Part shown: piece by piece, positions 1 to 7,493 of the stretch
Numbering within the stretch: the stretch's first letter is position 1
How the letters are laid out: the number at the start of each line of letters is the position of its first letter
Assembly: GCA_963664625.1 (NCBI GenBank)
Contig: OY761541.1
Span: forward strand, 2,542,001 to 2,606,000
Source: CBDCFV01 sp963664625
GTDB lineage: Bacteria; Chloroflexota; Dehalococcoidia; Lucifugimonadales; UBA3495
Length of the DNA: 64,000 bases
Reading direction: 5' to 3'
Program-made: the position numbers and the translations under genes
The notes under the pieces: generated by a model
The model's input: the letters and a program-made list of their open reading frames with translations, nothing else
Databases searched by the model: none
Told to the model about the DNA's origin: nothing

Positions 1-1
1 C

Positions 2-2488
2 CATCCCTCTGCGCATCCGGACGTTATCCAGGCTGCATACCGTCGGCTGACGCTGCTGTATCACCCTGACAGAAACCCGTCTTTAGAAGCTGCGGAGATG
101 ATGACGCGGCTGAATCTTGCTTACGAGACTCTCAATGACCCGGACCGGCGTATGGTATACGACCGGACACAAGTTACCCAGCAGGCGCAGAGAACAGAAA
201 CCCGAAGCCGCGACACTCATAGCGGGCGGCCACGCCAAGGAAACCCTGCAAGAGGCCCTGCTTCACAGTCTAGGGCTACCACCCAAACGACGCCTCCCAA
301 AGCAGGATTTACTAAAGCGCATAAGATAACGGTCGGTGCGATAGGCCTCGCTGTGGTCGTAGCAATTGCAATGTCAGCCATCTTCTCTGCTGACAGACCA
401 GGTAACGGTGATGACGGAACCTCTCGCAGCGTCGTTGTTTTGCCGACAGAGACTCCTATTCCCCCTACAATCACATCCGTACCAGCGTCTCGATCAAAGA
501 GGGGGTTGATGCCAATCGCGGCGCTCGCTGCTAAACCTACTCCAACCTCTTTACCATCCCCCACTGCTGCACCAATCATTACTCCACAGCCCGCGAGAGT
601 GGGTTACTTTGCCGTTGGTTCCTCACAGGATGAGGTAAGCCGTATACAGGGTCCACCTAGTGGAATTCGTACTTACTCCGCGCTGGGACTTGAAGATTGG
701 TACTATAGCTCTAGCAGGGTTACGTTCTCACTACCGGACAGACGGGTCAAAGAGTGGGTCAATAAAGGTAACTTGAAAGTTCGACGCGGGGAGACATCCA
801 TGCCAGCCCTTGTGTCACCGGCTAGGGCTACGCCAACCGCCACCCTGAGTCCTAAGCCAACCCCTTTGCCATCCTTCAGGCCTACGCCCATGCCGACTCA
901 TACATCTACGCCTGTGCCGACTTACACACCTTCACCCACTTATACGCCCTTGCCTACGTACACGCCCATGCCGTTGCCAACTGCCACTCCCTACCCAACG
1001 GCCACGGCATATCCGACAGCAACCCCAGCACCGAAGCCGATACCCTTGCTGTCTCCTACCGTTGTACCAAGCACTTCAGCACCAGTTATAGGAGGGGGTT
1101 ACTTCACCCGCGGTTCTTCTCAGGACGACGTGTTGCGTGTCCAGGGCACGCCTGATGAGATCAAAGTTTATACAGCGTCAAAGGAAGAGGTTTGGTACTA
1201 TGGCAACCCGGTTTATGTTCGGAGTACGGTTACATTCTCGATACCGGACAGGCGAGTTATAGAATGGAACAACGGGGATGGGAGCCTCAAATCCCGGCTG
1301 CTGCCAAAGGCCGGCCAGTCTGCCACTCCTGGCTATTTCACCCGCGGTTCTTCCCAAGATGATGTGCTTCACGTTCAGGGCACGCCTGATGAAATCAAAG
1401 TTTACTCAGCGTCGAGGGAAGAAGTTTGGTACTATGGGAACCCGGTCTATGTTCGGAGTACGGTAACATTCTCGCTACATGACGGGCGGGTTAAAGAATG
1501 GGCCAATGGGGATGGCAGCCTCAAAGCCCAGTTGTTGCCAAAGACAGGCCAGTCCGCAACCCCTGGCTATTTCACCCGCAGCTCTTCTCAGGACGACGTA
1601 CTTCACGTTCAAGGTACGCCTGATGAAGTCAAAGTTTATTCGGCGTCAAGGGAAGAAGTTTGGTACTATGGCGACGCGGTTTACGTTAGGAGCACGGTTA
1701 CATTTTCACTACCGGACAGGCGAGTTAAAGAATGGAACAACGGGGATGGGAGCCTGAAGTTTCGACCGGAACCCAGCGATTCTTCTCTTGAGTTACCCGC
1801 TACTCTGACACCTTCGCCACTCCCTACTGTTGCGCCAACCACTATTCCGACGGTCGTAGTAGGAGACTACTTCACTCGTGGGTCCTCCCAAGATGATGTT
1901 CTGCACGTTCAAGGCACGCCTACAGGGATTGAGACGTACCTGGGTTTAGGGGAAGAGATTTGGTCTTACGGTTATAGTCTGGTTACGTTCTCGTTGCCGG
2001 AGAAGCGAGTTACGGAGTGGAGTAATCTTGAAAATAACCTGAAGGTCCGGTTATTACCCATGACCGGTAATTCTCGAACTCTTGGGTACTTCACTCGCGG
2101 GTCCTCCCAGGATGATGTTCTGCACGTTCAAGGCACGCCTACAGGGATTGAGACGTACTTGGGTTTAGGGGAAGAGATTTGGTCTTACGGTTATAGTCTG
2201 GTTACGTTCTCGTTGCCGGAGAAGCGAGTTACGGAGTGGAGTAATCTTGAAAATAACCTGAAGGTTCGGTTATTACCCATGACCGGTCATTCTCAAACTC
2301 CTGGGTACTTCACTCGCGGGTCCTCCCAGGATGATGTTCTGCACGTTCAAGGCACGCCTACAGGGATTGAGACGTACCTGGGTTTAGGGGAAGAGATTTG
2401 GTCTTACGGTTATAGTCTGGTTACGTTCTCGCTGCCGGAGAAGCAGGTTACGGAGTGGAACAATGAAGGCAACCTGAAGGTCCGGTAA
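2..2488 (+). CDS. J-domain membrane protein with seven SmpA-like repeats (5' end outside window)
   Basis: The reading frame is open from the window edge, so the N-terminus is missing. The first codons encode the end of a DnaJ-type J domain: helix II ends in TLLYHPDRNP, with the HPD motif at 62-70, then a helix III like NLAYETLNDPDRR. A single membrane segment follows at about 326-391, then long Pro/Thr linkers and seven copies of a 60-68 residue unit. Each unit reads roughly G-Y-F-T-R-G-S-S-Q-D-D-V, then V-Q-G-T-P, a W-Y-Y or W-S-Y core, V-T-F-S and a final EW. That pattern resembles the small SmpA/OmlA (BamE-like) fold used in envelope proteins. The J domain would be cytoplasmic and the repeats outside, if the single segment spans the membrane. 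Function is not known; a DnaK co-chaperone linked to an envelope scaffold is an inference. Confidence 0.8.
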   Translation, partial: HPSAHPDVIQAAYRRLTLLYHPDRNPSLEAAEMMTRLNLAYETLNDPDRRMVYDRTQVTQQAQRTETRSRDTHSGRPRQGNPARGPASQSRATTQTTPPKAGFTKAHKITVGAIGLAVVVAIAMSAIFSADRPGNGDDGTSRSVVVLPTETPIPPTITSVPASRSKRGLMPIAALAAKPTPTSLPSPTAAPIITPQPARVGYFAVGSSQDEVSRIQGPPSGIRTYSALGLEDWYYSSSRVTFSLPDRRVKEWVNKGNLKVRRGETSMPALVSPARATPTATLSPKPTPLPSFRPTPMPTHTSTPVPTYTPSPTYTPLPTYTPMPLPTATPYPTATAYPTATPAPKPIPLLSPTVVPSTSAPVIGGGYFTRGSSQDDVLRVQGTPDEIKVYTASKEEVWYYGNPVYVRSTVTFSIPDRRVIEWNNGDGSLKSRLLPKAGQSATPGYFTRGSSQDDVLHVQGTPDEIKVYSASREEVWYYGNPVYVRSTVTFSLHDGRVKEWANGDGSLKAQLLPKTGQSATPGYFTRSSSQDDVLHVQGTPDEVKVYSASREEVWYYGDAVYVRSTVTFSLPDRRVKEWNNGDGSLKFRPEPSDSSLELPATLTPSPLPTVAPTTIPTVVVGDYFTRGSSQDDVLHVQGTPTGIETYLGLGEEIWSYGYSLVTFSLPEKRVTEWSNLENNLKVRLLPMTGNSRTLGYFTRGSSQDDVLHVQGTPTGIETYLGLGEEIWSYGYSLVTFSLPEKRVTEWSNLENNLKVRLLPMTGHSQTPGYFTRGSSQDDVLHVQGTPTGIETYLGLGEEIWSYGYSLVTFSLPEKQVTEWNNEGNLKVR
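1865..2487 (+). repeat. Near-identical 219-bp tandem coding repeats
   Basis: The last three repeat units of the J-domain protein (starting at 1865, 2084 and 2303) are almost identical in DNA as well as protein, with a period of 219 bp (73 codons). The four earlier units have diverged. This indicates recent tandem duplication or gene conversion and predicts length variation between strains. Confidence 0.9.
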
Positions 2489-2554
2489 CTGGGTGTGTTG
2501 AGAACCATTTTCCTTCCCAGTTTTCCGATCTGCAGCCCCCGGAGTACACATATC

Positions 2555-3088
2555 GTGAAGCCATTAAAGCCTTACAAGCTTAGACGCTGGAAAGTAGAGA
2601 TTCCTACCGGCCCTGCTCACTTCTTTACCTGCGGCAGGCCAGGGAGAGAAACAGGAGCGTTTGAGGTAGTTGCTGACGACCTAGTGCATCGCTGGGTTCA
2701 GGCTCTACAGAAACTTGGTGATAAGCTGGCCATAGTTTCGCTGCTGGGAAGAAAGCCCTTCCAGATCCCCGGACTAACAAGCGACAGCGAATTCTCCTTC
2801 TATTCCTTTTGCGGGGGATTTGACACGCCTTCCGAACGCGATGGGCATCCGACATTCCAAGAGTGGATGGACCAGCACTTCAAAGGCCACCATATTTTGA
2901 TCAGAGAACACCCTACTTATGACTACGGAAAGATTTGTCCCGAGACTCTTGATGCGGTAAAGAACGATATTAGAGAACTCATCTCGGCTGGCCACACAAT
3001 CATCGTGGTGGATTCAGGGGGAGAAACGCGAACCGGTCAGATTCGCAAGCACATGGGTGCCGAAGAAGACTCTTGCGGCAAGCCATAG
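2555..3088 (+). CDS. Tyrosine-phosphatase-like protein with Cys-to-Asp change in the P-loop
   Basis: A 177-residue protein starting at a GTG with GGAG about 10 bases upstream; a longer frame begins at 2495 without a better ribosome site. The C-terminal third looks like a dual-specificity/tyrosine phosphatase: a short proline- and tyrosine-containing loop, a helix ending in ISAGHTIIVV, then DSGGETRTG. This aligns with the family signature HCxxGxxR[ST]G, but His-Cys is replaced by Val-Asp. Gly, Arg and Thr-Gly are kept, so the phosphate-binding loop may persist while catalysis is lost. It lies just downstream of the J-domain gene on the same strand. The fold assignment rests on this motif only. 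Confidence 0.5.
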   Translation: MKPLKPYKLRRWKVEIPTGPAHFFTCGRPGRETGAFEVVADDLVHRWVQALQKLGDKLAIVSLLGRKPFQIPGLTSDSEFSFYSFCGGFDTPSERDGHPTFQEWMDQHFKGHHILIREHPTYDYGKICPETLDAVKNDIRELISAGHTIIVVDSGGETRTGQIRKHMGAEEDSCGKP

Positions 3089-3146
3089 TAACTGTTCGGT
3101 CTGTAACTGGAAGCGGCGGCTATCTTGAATCAAGACGCTGGACCTT

Positions 3147-3386
3147 ATGAACGAGAACAAGCTGTTAGAAAGAATCACAGTGGATCCGAACATATTCGGA
3201 GGTAAGCCGCTCATTCGCGGCAGGCGTCTGGCAGTGGAGCACGTGCTGGGTATGTTGGCCGCCGGAGATTCTCCTGACACCATACTCAGCGGCTACCCTT
3301 GGTTGGAGCGGGAGGATATTCACGCTTGCCTTCTCTATGCTCGGAAGATCATAGGGCGCGAGCGGATCGAAACTTTGGTGATTTAA
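3147..3386 (+). CDS. DUF433 antitoxin-like protein
   Basis: A complete 79-residue DUF433 protein: ERITVDPNIFGGKPLIRG near the N-terminus, then a helix-turn-helix-like region with VEHVLGMLAAGDSPDTIL and the typical YPWLEREDI. DUF433 proteins are small DNA-binding antitoxin-like proteins usually encoded directly upstream of a DUF5615 PIN-like toxin. Here only a broken DUF5615 start follows, so this is probably a surviving orphan antitoxin. Confidence 0.85.
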   Translation: MNENKLLERITVDPNIFGGKPLIRGRRLAVEHVLGMLAAGDSPDTILSGYPWLEREDIHACLLYARKIIGRERIETLVI

Positions 3387-3390
3387 ACCT

Positions 3391-3474
3391 TTGCGGCTGC
3401 TTTTGGATGCCTGCGTTTGGGGAGGAGCAAAGGCGGTGCTGGCAGCCGCCGAGAATGATTGAGAGGTCGAATAG
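3391..3474 (+). pseudogene. Remnant of a DUF5615 PIN-like toxin
   Basis: Five bases after the DUF433 stop, a frame starting at TTG reads LRLLLDACVWGGAKAVLAAA before TGA at 3460-3462, and a second stop follows at 3472. The residues match the start of DUF5615 toxins, including the first catalytic Asp after three leucines and the CVWGGA segment. Nothing after residue 23 survives. The position is exactly where the toxin partner of DUF433 is expected, which supports a decayed toxin-antitoxin pair. Confidence 0.65.
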
Positions 3475-3476
3475 CT

Positions 3477-3758
3477 ATGTCCATAAACGCGAGCATTATT
3501 GCCAAAGAATTTTCCCTCACCGAAGAAGAGTTGCACCGGAAGAGCCTGCGTGCCTTCCTTCTGGAGCAATTGCGCCTTATAGAAGCCGACCGGCAAGCCC
3601 GCTACGCCAAGTTCGGCGCGACCGACCTGTGGGATATGGAGCGGCTGATGGTGGAGGGGAAAGTGGAAGAGGAAGCGATTCTTGAGGACTTCCAGACAGT
3701 AGACTACCTGACCGACCGCACCAAGCGGATAAAGGTGATGCTCGAGCAAGTCTGGTGA
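3477..3758 (+). CDS. Small hypothetical protein, first gene of a three-gene toxin-antitoxin-like locus
   Basis: A 93-residue, charged, mostly helical protein with no domain I recognise. ATG at 3477 is preferred over an in-frame TTG at 3459. Its stop overlaps the GTG start of the next gene (GTGA), so the two are translationally coupled. The context with a nuclease-like toxin and a DUF2283 protein suggests an accessory or antitoxin role, but the sequence itself does not show one. Confidence 0.6.
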   Translation: MSINASIIAKEFSLTEEELHRKSLRAFLLEQLRLIEADRQARYAKFGATDLWDMERLMVEGKVEEEAILEDFQTVDYLTDRTKRIKVMLEQVW

Positions 3759-4057
3759 TTGCAGTTGTACTTTCGCCGATGGGCGTGCCGATTCGCCTGA
3801 CTGTTGAGCGATGGGCACATATTATCGATGACCACCCGGAACTGGCGGACCTTCAGCATGGCGTTCTTGATACAGTAAAACACCCAGAGAGGGTTATGGC
3901 CGGAAGAGCAGGTGAGTTGCTGGCTATACGGGAGCACGAACTAAACAAGTGGTTCGTGGTAGCATACAGAGAGTTGAACGGGGACGGATTCATCATTACG
4001 GCATTCATAACGAGCAGAATCATCCCGTGGCTGCGAAGGGGGCAAGTATGGCCCTGA
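3755..4057 (+). CDS. DUF4258/PBECR-like nuclease, probable toxin
   Basis: A protein of 100 residues from GTG at 3755 (or 92 from ATG at 3779). The pattern RLTVERWAHIIDDHPEL, then a helix with VKHPERV, then three strands ending in VVAYRE and FIITAFITS, resembles the barnase/EndoU/colicin/RelE-like PBECR and DUF4258 folds, which include RNase toxins. The early His residues and the later Arg residues are candidate catalytic positions. It overlaps both neighbours by a few bases, a sign of a tightly coupled toxin locus. Nuclease activity is inferred. Confidence 0.65.
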   Translation: MIAVVLSPMGVPIRLTVERWAHIIDDHPELADLQHGVLDTVKHPERVMAGRAGELLAIREHELNKWFVVAYRELNGDGFIITAFITSRIIPWLRRGQVWP

Positions 4058-4290
4058 AAGACCCGACCGAAAACCTGAACGCTTACTTGACGCTGTTGCC
4101 GGCAGTGCGTCATTCTCCCAAGGGACTCTTGCAGGCTTCTTACGATGAGGAGGGCGATGTTCTTTACGTCCACTTTGGGCGGCAACCCAGACCGGCCACA
4201 GACAGCGAACTTGCCGATGACGACATCATCATCCGCTACGACGGCGAAGAAGTCATAGGGATCACCATCCTGCACGCCAGCCAGCGGTGA
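4048..4290 (+). CDS. DUF2283 antitoxin-like protein
   Basis: An 80-residue protein with the DUF2283 core: ASYDEEGDVLYVHFG, then a middle segment and DDIIIRYDGEEVIGITILHAS. ATG at 4048 overlaps the end of the nuclease-like gene by 10 bases. DUF2283 proteins are commonly encoded beside DUF4258-type toxins and act as presumed antitoxins, which fits this arrangement. Confidence 0.8.
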   Translation: MALKDPTENLNAYLTLLPAVRHSPKGLLQASYDEEGDVLYVHFGRQPRPATDSELADDDIIIRYDGEEVIGITILHASQR

Positions 4291-4360
4291 GCGTGTAGGT
4301 GGTACTTGCTTGACGCCGACTCCTTCCTTCAGTTCTGGGAACCCTTGCTGACATTTTCGG

Positions 4361-4388
4361 TTGGACGCTCCCGCGTCATTCGTATATT
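4361..4388 (+). promoter_or_regulatory. Possible sigma-70-type promoter for the DUF5131-tcmP pair
   Basis: TTGGAC at 4361-4366 and TATATT at 4383-4388 are separated by 16 bp, 30 bp upstream of the DUF5131 start. The spacing is acceptable, but no experimental support exists. Confidence 0.4.
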
Positions 4389-4417
4389 ATTCGGCATTAA
4401 CGTAGCGAGATGTCGTC

Positions 4418-5173
4418 ATGCCTTCGGCGATTGAATGGACAGACGAAACTTGGAACCCGTTGACGGGGTGCAGCCGTGTTTCACCCGGTTGCGACCATTG
4501 CTACATGTTCACCCTCTATCCCAGGTTGAAAGCGATGGGAGTTCCGGGATACGAGACGGTGCCAGATGATATTCACCTTTTGGATAACCGGCTGGGTATC
4601 CCATTTACTTGGAAGAAACCGCGACGAGTCTTTGTCAACAGCATGTCTGATTTGTTCCATCCGGATGTGCCGTTCAACTTCATCCTAAAGGTTTTCTCGG
4701 TGATGCGGGACTCTGCATCAGACCAAGGGCATGTATTCCAGGTTCTCACCAAAAGGCCAGGGCGGGCTGTAGGGTGGTGGCTGGAACACAAGACGGAGTT
4801 CCCAGCAGGGTGGCCACCGAACGTATGGATTGGGACCTCTGTTGAGAGCCAAAAGTACGCTCCCAGGTTGACCGTGCTCGCCCGTATTCCGGCTCCCATC
4901 CGCTTCGTCTCCGCTGAGCCCCTGCTGGAACGGACCGACCTGACGCCTTGGCTAAACGATGGTTCGGTGAATTGGGTTATAGTCGGCGGCGAGAGTGGGC
5001 CTCACGCACGGCCAATGGACCTAGACTGGGTTCGAGACTTGCGTGACCAGTCTATTGCGGCCGGTGTGTCCTTCTTTCTCAAACAACTCGGTGGGGTTCG
5101 CAAGAAGCAAGGCGGCGATGCGGCGGTTATTGACGGGGAGACCTGGCGGCAGATGCCTGCAACATTGGAGTAA
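4418..5173 (+). CDS. Phage Gp37/Gp68 family protein (DUF5131), three-Cys motif
   Basis: A 251-residue DUF5131 protein. The N-terminus has IEWTDETWNPLTGC followed by Cys25 and Cys28, a C-x6-C-x2-C cluster resembling a radical-SAM-type iron-sulfur site. Later family features are the FVNSMSDLFHPDVP segment, VLTKRP, WIGTSVE, RFVSAEPLLE and VIVGGESG. Members occur in phages and genomic islands, and many are paired with TcmP, as here: the next gene starts 3 bases after this stop. The reaction is unknown; a nucleic-acid or nucleotide modification role is a guess from the fold and phage origin. Confidence 0.9.
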   Translation: MPSAIEWTDETWNPLTGCSRVSPGCDHCYMFTLYPRLKAMGVPGYETVPDDIHLLDNRLGIPFTWKKPRRVFVNSMSDLFHPDVPFNFILKVFSVMRDSASDQGHVFQVLTKRPGRAVGWWLEHKTEFPAGWPPNVWIGTSVESQKYAPRLTVLARIPAPIRFVSAEPLLERTDLTPWLNDGSVNWVIVGGESGPHARPMDLDWVRDLRDQSIAAGVSFFLKQLGGVRKKQGGDAAVIDGETWRQMPATLE

Positions 5174-5176
5174 GCG

Positions 5177-6025
5177 TTGGTGGGAATGTCATTCGGAGGG
5201 TCGTGGACTCTTGAGAAGCTGAACATCCTGGAGCGTTATCTCGATGCCTACACCACAGTATTGAAGAATCGGCCTTTTCGTCTGATCTACGTCGATGCCT
5301 TCGCTGGCGAAGGGGCATTCCGTCTGAACGCTGAGTTGTACCAGGACGATTACGACGACTTTAGAGAGATGTACGACGGGTCAGCAAGGATTGCGCTGAG
5401 TATAAAAGACAAGCCTTTCGACAATCTGATTTTCAGCGAAACCGACCAGCAACGCTACCAGGTCTTAGCCAGTTTGCGGAGAGAATTTCCAGACAGGGAC
5501 ATTACCGTCCATAACGAGGACGCCAATGTGATGCTCCCTCGATTTTGTGAAAATCTCCAGCCTCTCGACCGGGCGGTGGTATTTCTAGACCCGTTCGCAA
5601 CCTCTGTCGATTGGTCTACTATAGAAGCTATAGCAGCGACCAACAAGATAGATTGCTGGATTCTTTTTCCTGTTGGAGCAATCGCTCGGATGATGCCGAC
5701 GAATGATCAGCCGAGGGAGTCTTGGGCAGTCCGACTGGACAAGATATTCGGTTCTAACGAATATTGGACAGGGTTGTACCGAAGGTCAGCACAGCTTCCA
5801 CTCCTTGACTTTGACCCGGGTTATCAAAGGCCGGGTGGGAGCGGGCCAATAGCTGACCGGTATCGGGAGCGTATCGAATCGGTGTTCCACACAGTCGCGC
5901 CAACCCGCAGGATATTCAAAAACTCTCGAAATTCACCGATGTTCGAGCTTTTCTTCGCCGCCAGCAACCCTAGAGGCGCGGGTCCGGCGATAAGGATTGC
6001 CGATCATCTATTGCAAAATTGGTAA
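5177..6025 (+). CDS. tcmP: Three-Cys-motif partner protein TcmP
   Basis: A 282-residue protein with the TcmP start FGGSWTLEKLNILERYLDAY, the motif VDAFAGEG, and VVFLDPF in the middle. These resemble the SAM-binding loop and the catalytic region of Rossmann methyltransferases. Possible starts are TTG 5177, GTG 5180 and ATG 5186; GGAG at 5167-5170 favours the first two. TcmP is defined by its link to DUF5131-type three-cysteine proteins, and that partner lies directly upstream. The biochemical role is unknown. Both genes are probably one mobile unit. Confidence 0.85.
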   Translation: MVGMSFGGSWTLEKLNILERYLDAYTTVLKNRPFRLIYVDAFAGEGAFRLNAELYQDDYDDFREMYDGSARIALSIKDKPFDNLIFSETDQQRYQVLASLRREFPDRDITVHNEDANVMLPRFCENLQPLDRAVVFLDPFATSVDWSTIEAIAATNKIDCWILFPVGAIARMMPTNDQPRESWAVRLDKIFGSNEYWTGLYRRSAQLPLLDFDPGYQRPGGSGPIADRYRERIESVFHTVAPTRRIFKNSRNSPMFELFFAASNPRGAGPAIRIADHLLQNW

Positions 6026-6040
6026 ATTGGGTCATCCCCA

Positions 6041-6829
6041 CTATTGCGCCGTCCATCCCCCGTCAATGACCAACTCGCTGCCGGTCATAAACCCCGCCTC
6101 GTCCGACGCCAGGAACAATACCCCGTAGGCTATGTCGTCCACCGTTCCGATGCGGCCCAAGGGCGTCCTCCCCAGCAACTCCGCTCTCATGGTCGGTTGC
6201 GACGTTACCCTTTCCGTCATCGCCGTGTCGATGTAGCCCGGATGCACCGAGTTGCAGCGGATGCCGTCGGCGGCGTACTGGATGGCGGTCGATTTGGTCA
6301 GCAGCCGCACCGCTCCCTTGGAACTCCCGTATGCGGCGCTGGCCCCTCTGGCCAGCGGCAGTCCCACCAACCCCGCGATGGACGAAATGTTGATGATGGA
6401 GCCGCCCCCGGAGTCCCGCATCGCCGGTATCGCCGCCCGCGTTCCCAAGAACACCCCCTTGGCGTTCACCTCCATTATGCTGTCCCAAACCCCCACGTCC
6501 ACGCCGTCAATCTTCGGAGCGTCCGGGCCCACGCCGCTCACCTGCATACCCGCAATCCCCGCGTTGTTCACCAGTATGTCCAGCTTGCCGTAGCGACTGA
6601 CCGTCTCCTCCACCGCCGCCCGCCACTGCTCGGCGTCGGTCACGTCCAAGTGAAGGTAGCTCGCGTCGGCGCCCAACTCCCTTAGCTCCGCCTCCAGCTT
6701 CATTCCCTCCTCGTCCAGGATGTCGCCGATGACTACCGCGGCGCCCTCTCTGACGAACAGCTTGGCCTCTGCCGCTCCCTGCCCCCTGGCGCCCCCGCTG
6801 ATAAGCGCCACCTTGCCTTCCAATCGCAT
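6041..6829 (-). CDS. SDR family NAD(P)-dependent oxidoreductase
   Basis: A 262-residue classical short-chain dehydrogenase/reductase. The cofactor loop SGGARGQG is at 11-18, NNAG at 88-91, the catalytic Ser near 149-150, and Tyr167 with Lys171 form YxxxK. The end, FMTGSELVIDGGW, is typical of the FabG-like subgroup. It probably oxidises an alcohol or reduces a keto group on a small catabolic substrate; the substrate cannot be read from sequence. It is related to the SDRs at 8.5 and 22.4 kb. Confidence 0.9.
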   Translation of the reverse strand: MRLEGKVALISGGARGQGAAEAKLFVREGAAVVIGDILDEEGMKLEAELRELGADASYLHLDVTDAEQWRAAVEETVSRYGKLDILVNNAGIAGMQVSGVGPDAPKIDGVDVGVWDSIMEVNAKGVFLGTRAAIPAMRDSGGGSIINISSIAGLVGLPLARGASAAYGSSKGAVRLLTKSTAIQYAADGIRCNSVHPGYIDTAMTERVTSQPTMRAELLGRTPLGRIGTVDDIAYGVLFLASDEAGFMTGSELVIDGGWTAQ

Positions 6830-6863
6830 TTTAGTTCTCCTTTGTCAGAACAAACCTTAACCA

Positions 6864-7262
6864 TCAAAGTATCTCGCCTGCTATTTGATCAAAATCTTCT
6901 TTAGTTATGCCAGCCTGCTGCAAGATAGAGTTCAGCATTGCGGGGCTAAGCTTACCTTCGTCGTTCTTCTCCATATCAGCCGCCGCCGTGTCCTCTTTGG
7001 GTGTGACGAGTCCCGGGCGCGGGGGTAAATCAACTTCCACGGTGCCGACTACCACATGCTCCGAATAGGCGTGTTCCAAGTCGAACAGGTCCCAGTCGGT
7101 GGGTTCCTGCAAGTTCAATTCCAAGCTCTCTTTGGCCATCAATAATGCTTCCGAAACCGTCTCCCCCTGCGTCGTGCAATATGGAAAGGTTGGCATGATA
7201 GCAGTGTAGCCGCCGGCTTCATTGTCGTAGAACAGCACTACGGTCACTTTTTTCTTAACCAC
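6864..7262 (-). CDS. hicB: HicB-type antitoxin with a HicA-like C-terminal tail
   Basis: About 132 residues from GTG at 7262, which overlaps the hicA stop by one base and has GAGGAG upstream. The N-terminal half is the HicB partial RNase H-like fold (VVLFYDNEAGGYTAIMPTFP, then TQGET and a helix ALLMAKESLEL). The last 30 residues are unusual: SPAMLNSILQQAGITKEDF mirrors the HicA C-terminus RPGTLGSILRQAGMTSREF with 10 of 19 positions identical, and both proteins end in EIL. It should bind and neutralise HicA and repress the operon. The tail may take part in toxin binding. Confidence 0.85.
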   Translation of the reverse strand: MVKKKVTVVLFYDNEAGGYTAIMPTFPYCTTQGETVSEALLMAKESLELNLQEPTDWDLFDLEHAYSEHVVVGTVEVDLPPRPGLVTPKEDTAAADMEKNDEGKLSPAMLNSILQQAGITKEDFDQIAGEIL

Positions 7263-7492
7263 TAGAGAATCTCCTCTGCCCAACGGTGAAACTCCCTTGA
7301 GGTCATGCCTGCTTGCCTCAAGATCGAACCGAGCGTACCCGGCCTGAGTTCGCCGCGACGTTCCGGAACTGACACCGTCTTCTGTCCGTCTGGCAGCGCC
7401 AGTTTAACATGGCTGCCTTCTTGTCCGACATACTCCCAACCGAGACGTTGAAGTACATAGATAACTTCCCTGTGCCGGTAACGTCGTGGCAT
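7262..7492 (-). CDS. hicA: HicA mRNA interferase toxin
   Basis: A 76-residue HicA: a double-stranded-RNA-binding-like fold with the catalytic His28 in GQEGSHVKL, then the ERRGELRPGTLGSILRQAG end. HicA cleaves mRNA and is held inactive by HicB. Toxin first and antitoxin second is the usual order. The start lies 2 bases after the stop of the upstream hydrolase, so the module may be read with that gene. Confidence 0.9.
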   Translation of the reverse strand: MPRRYRHREVIYVLQRLGWEYVGQEGSHVKLALPDGQKTVSVPERRGELRPGTLGSILRQAGMTSREFHRWAEEIL

Positions 7493-7493
7493 C

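Noticed and set aside
1865..2487. CRISPR-like array
   Set aside because: The repeats are long (219 bp), in frame and code for protein, with no spacer pattern.
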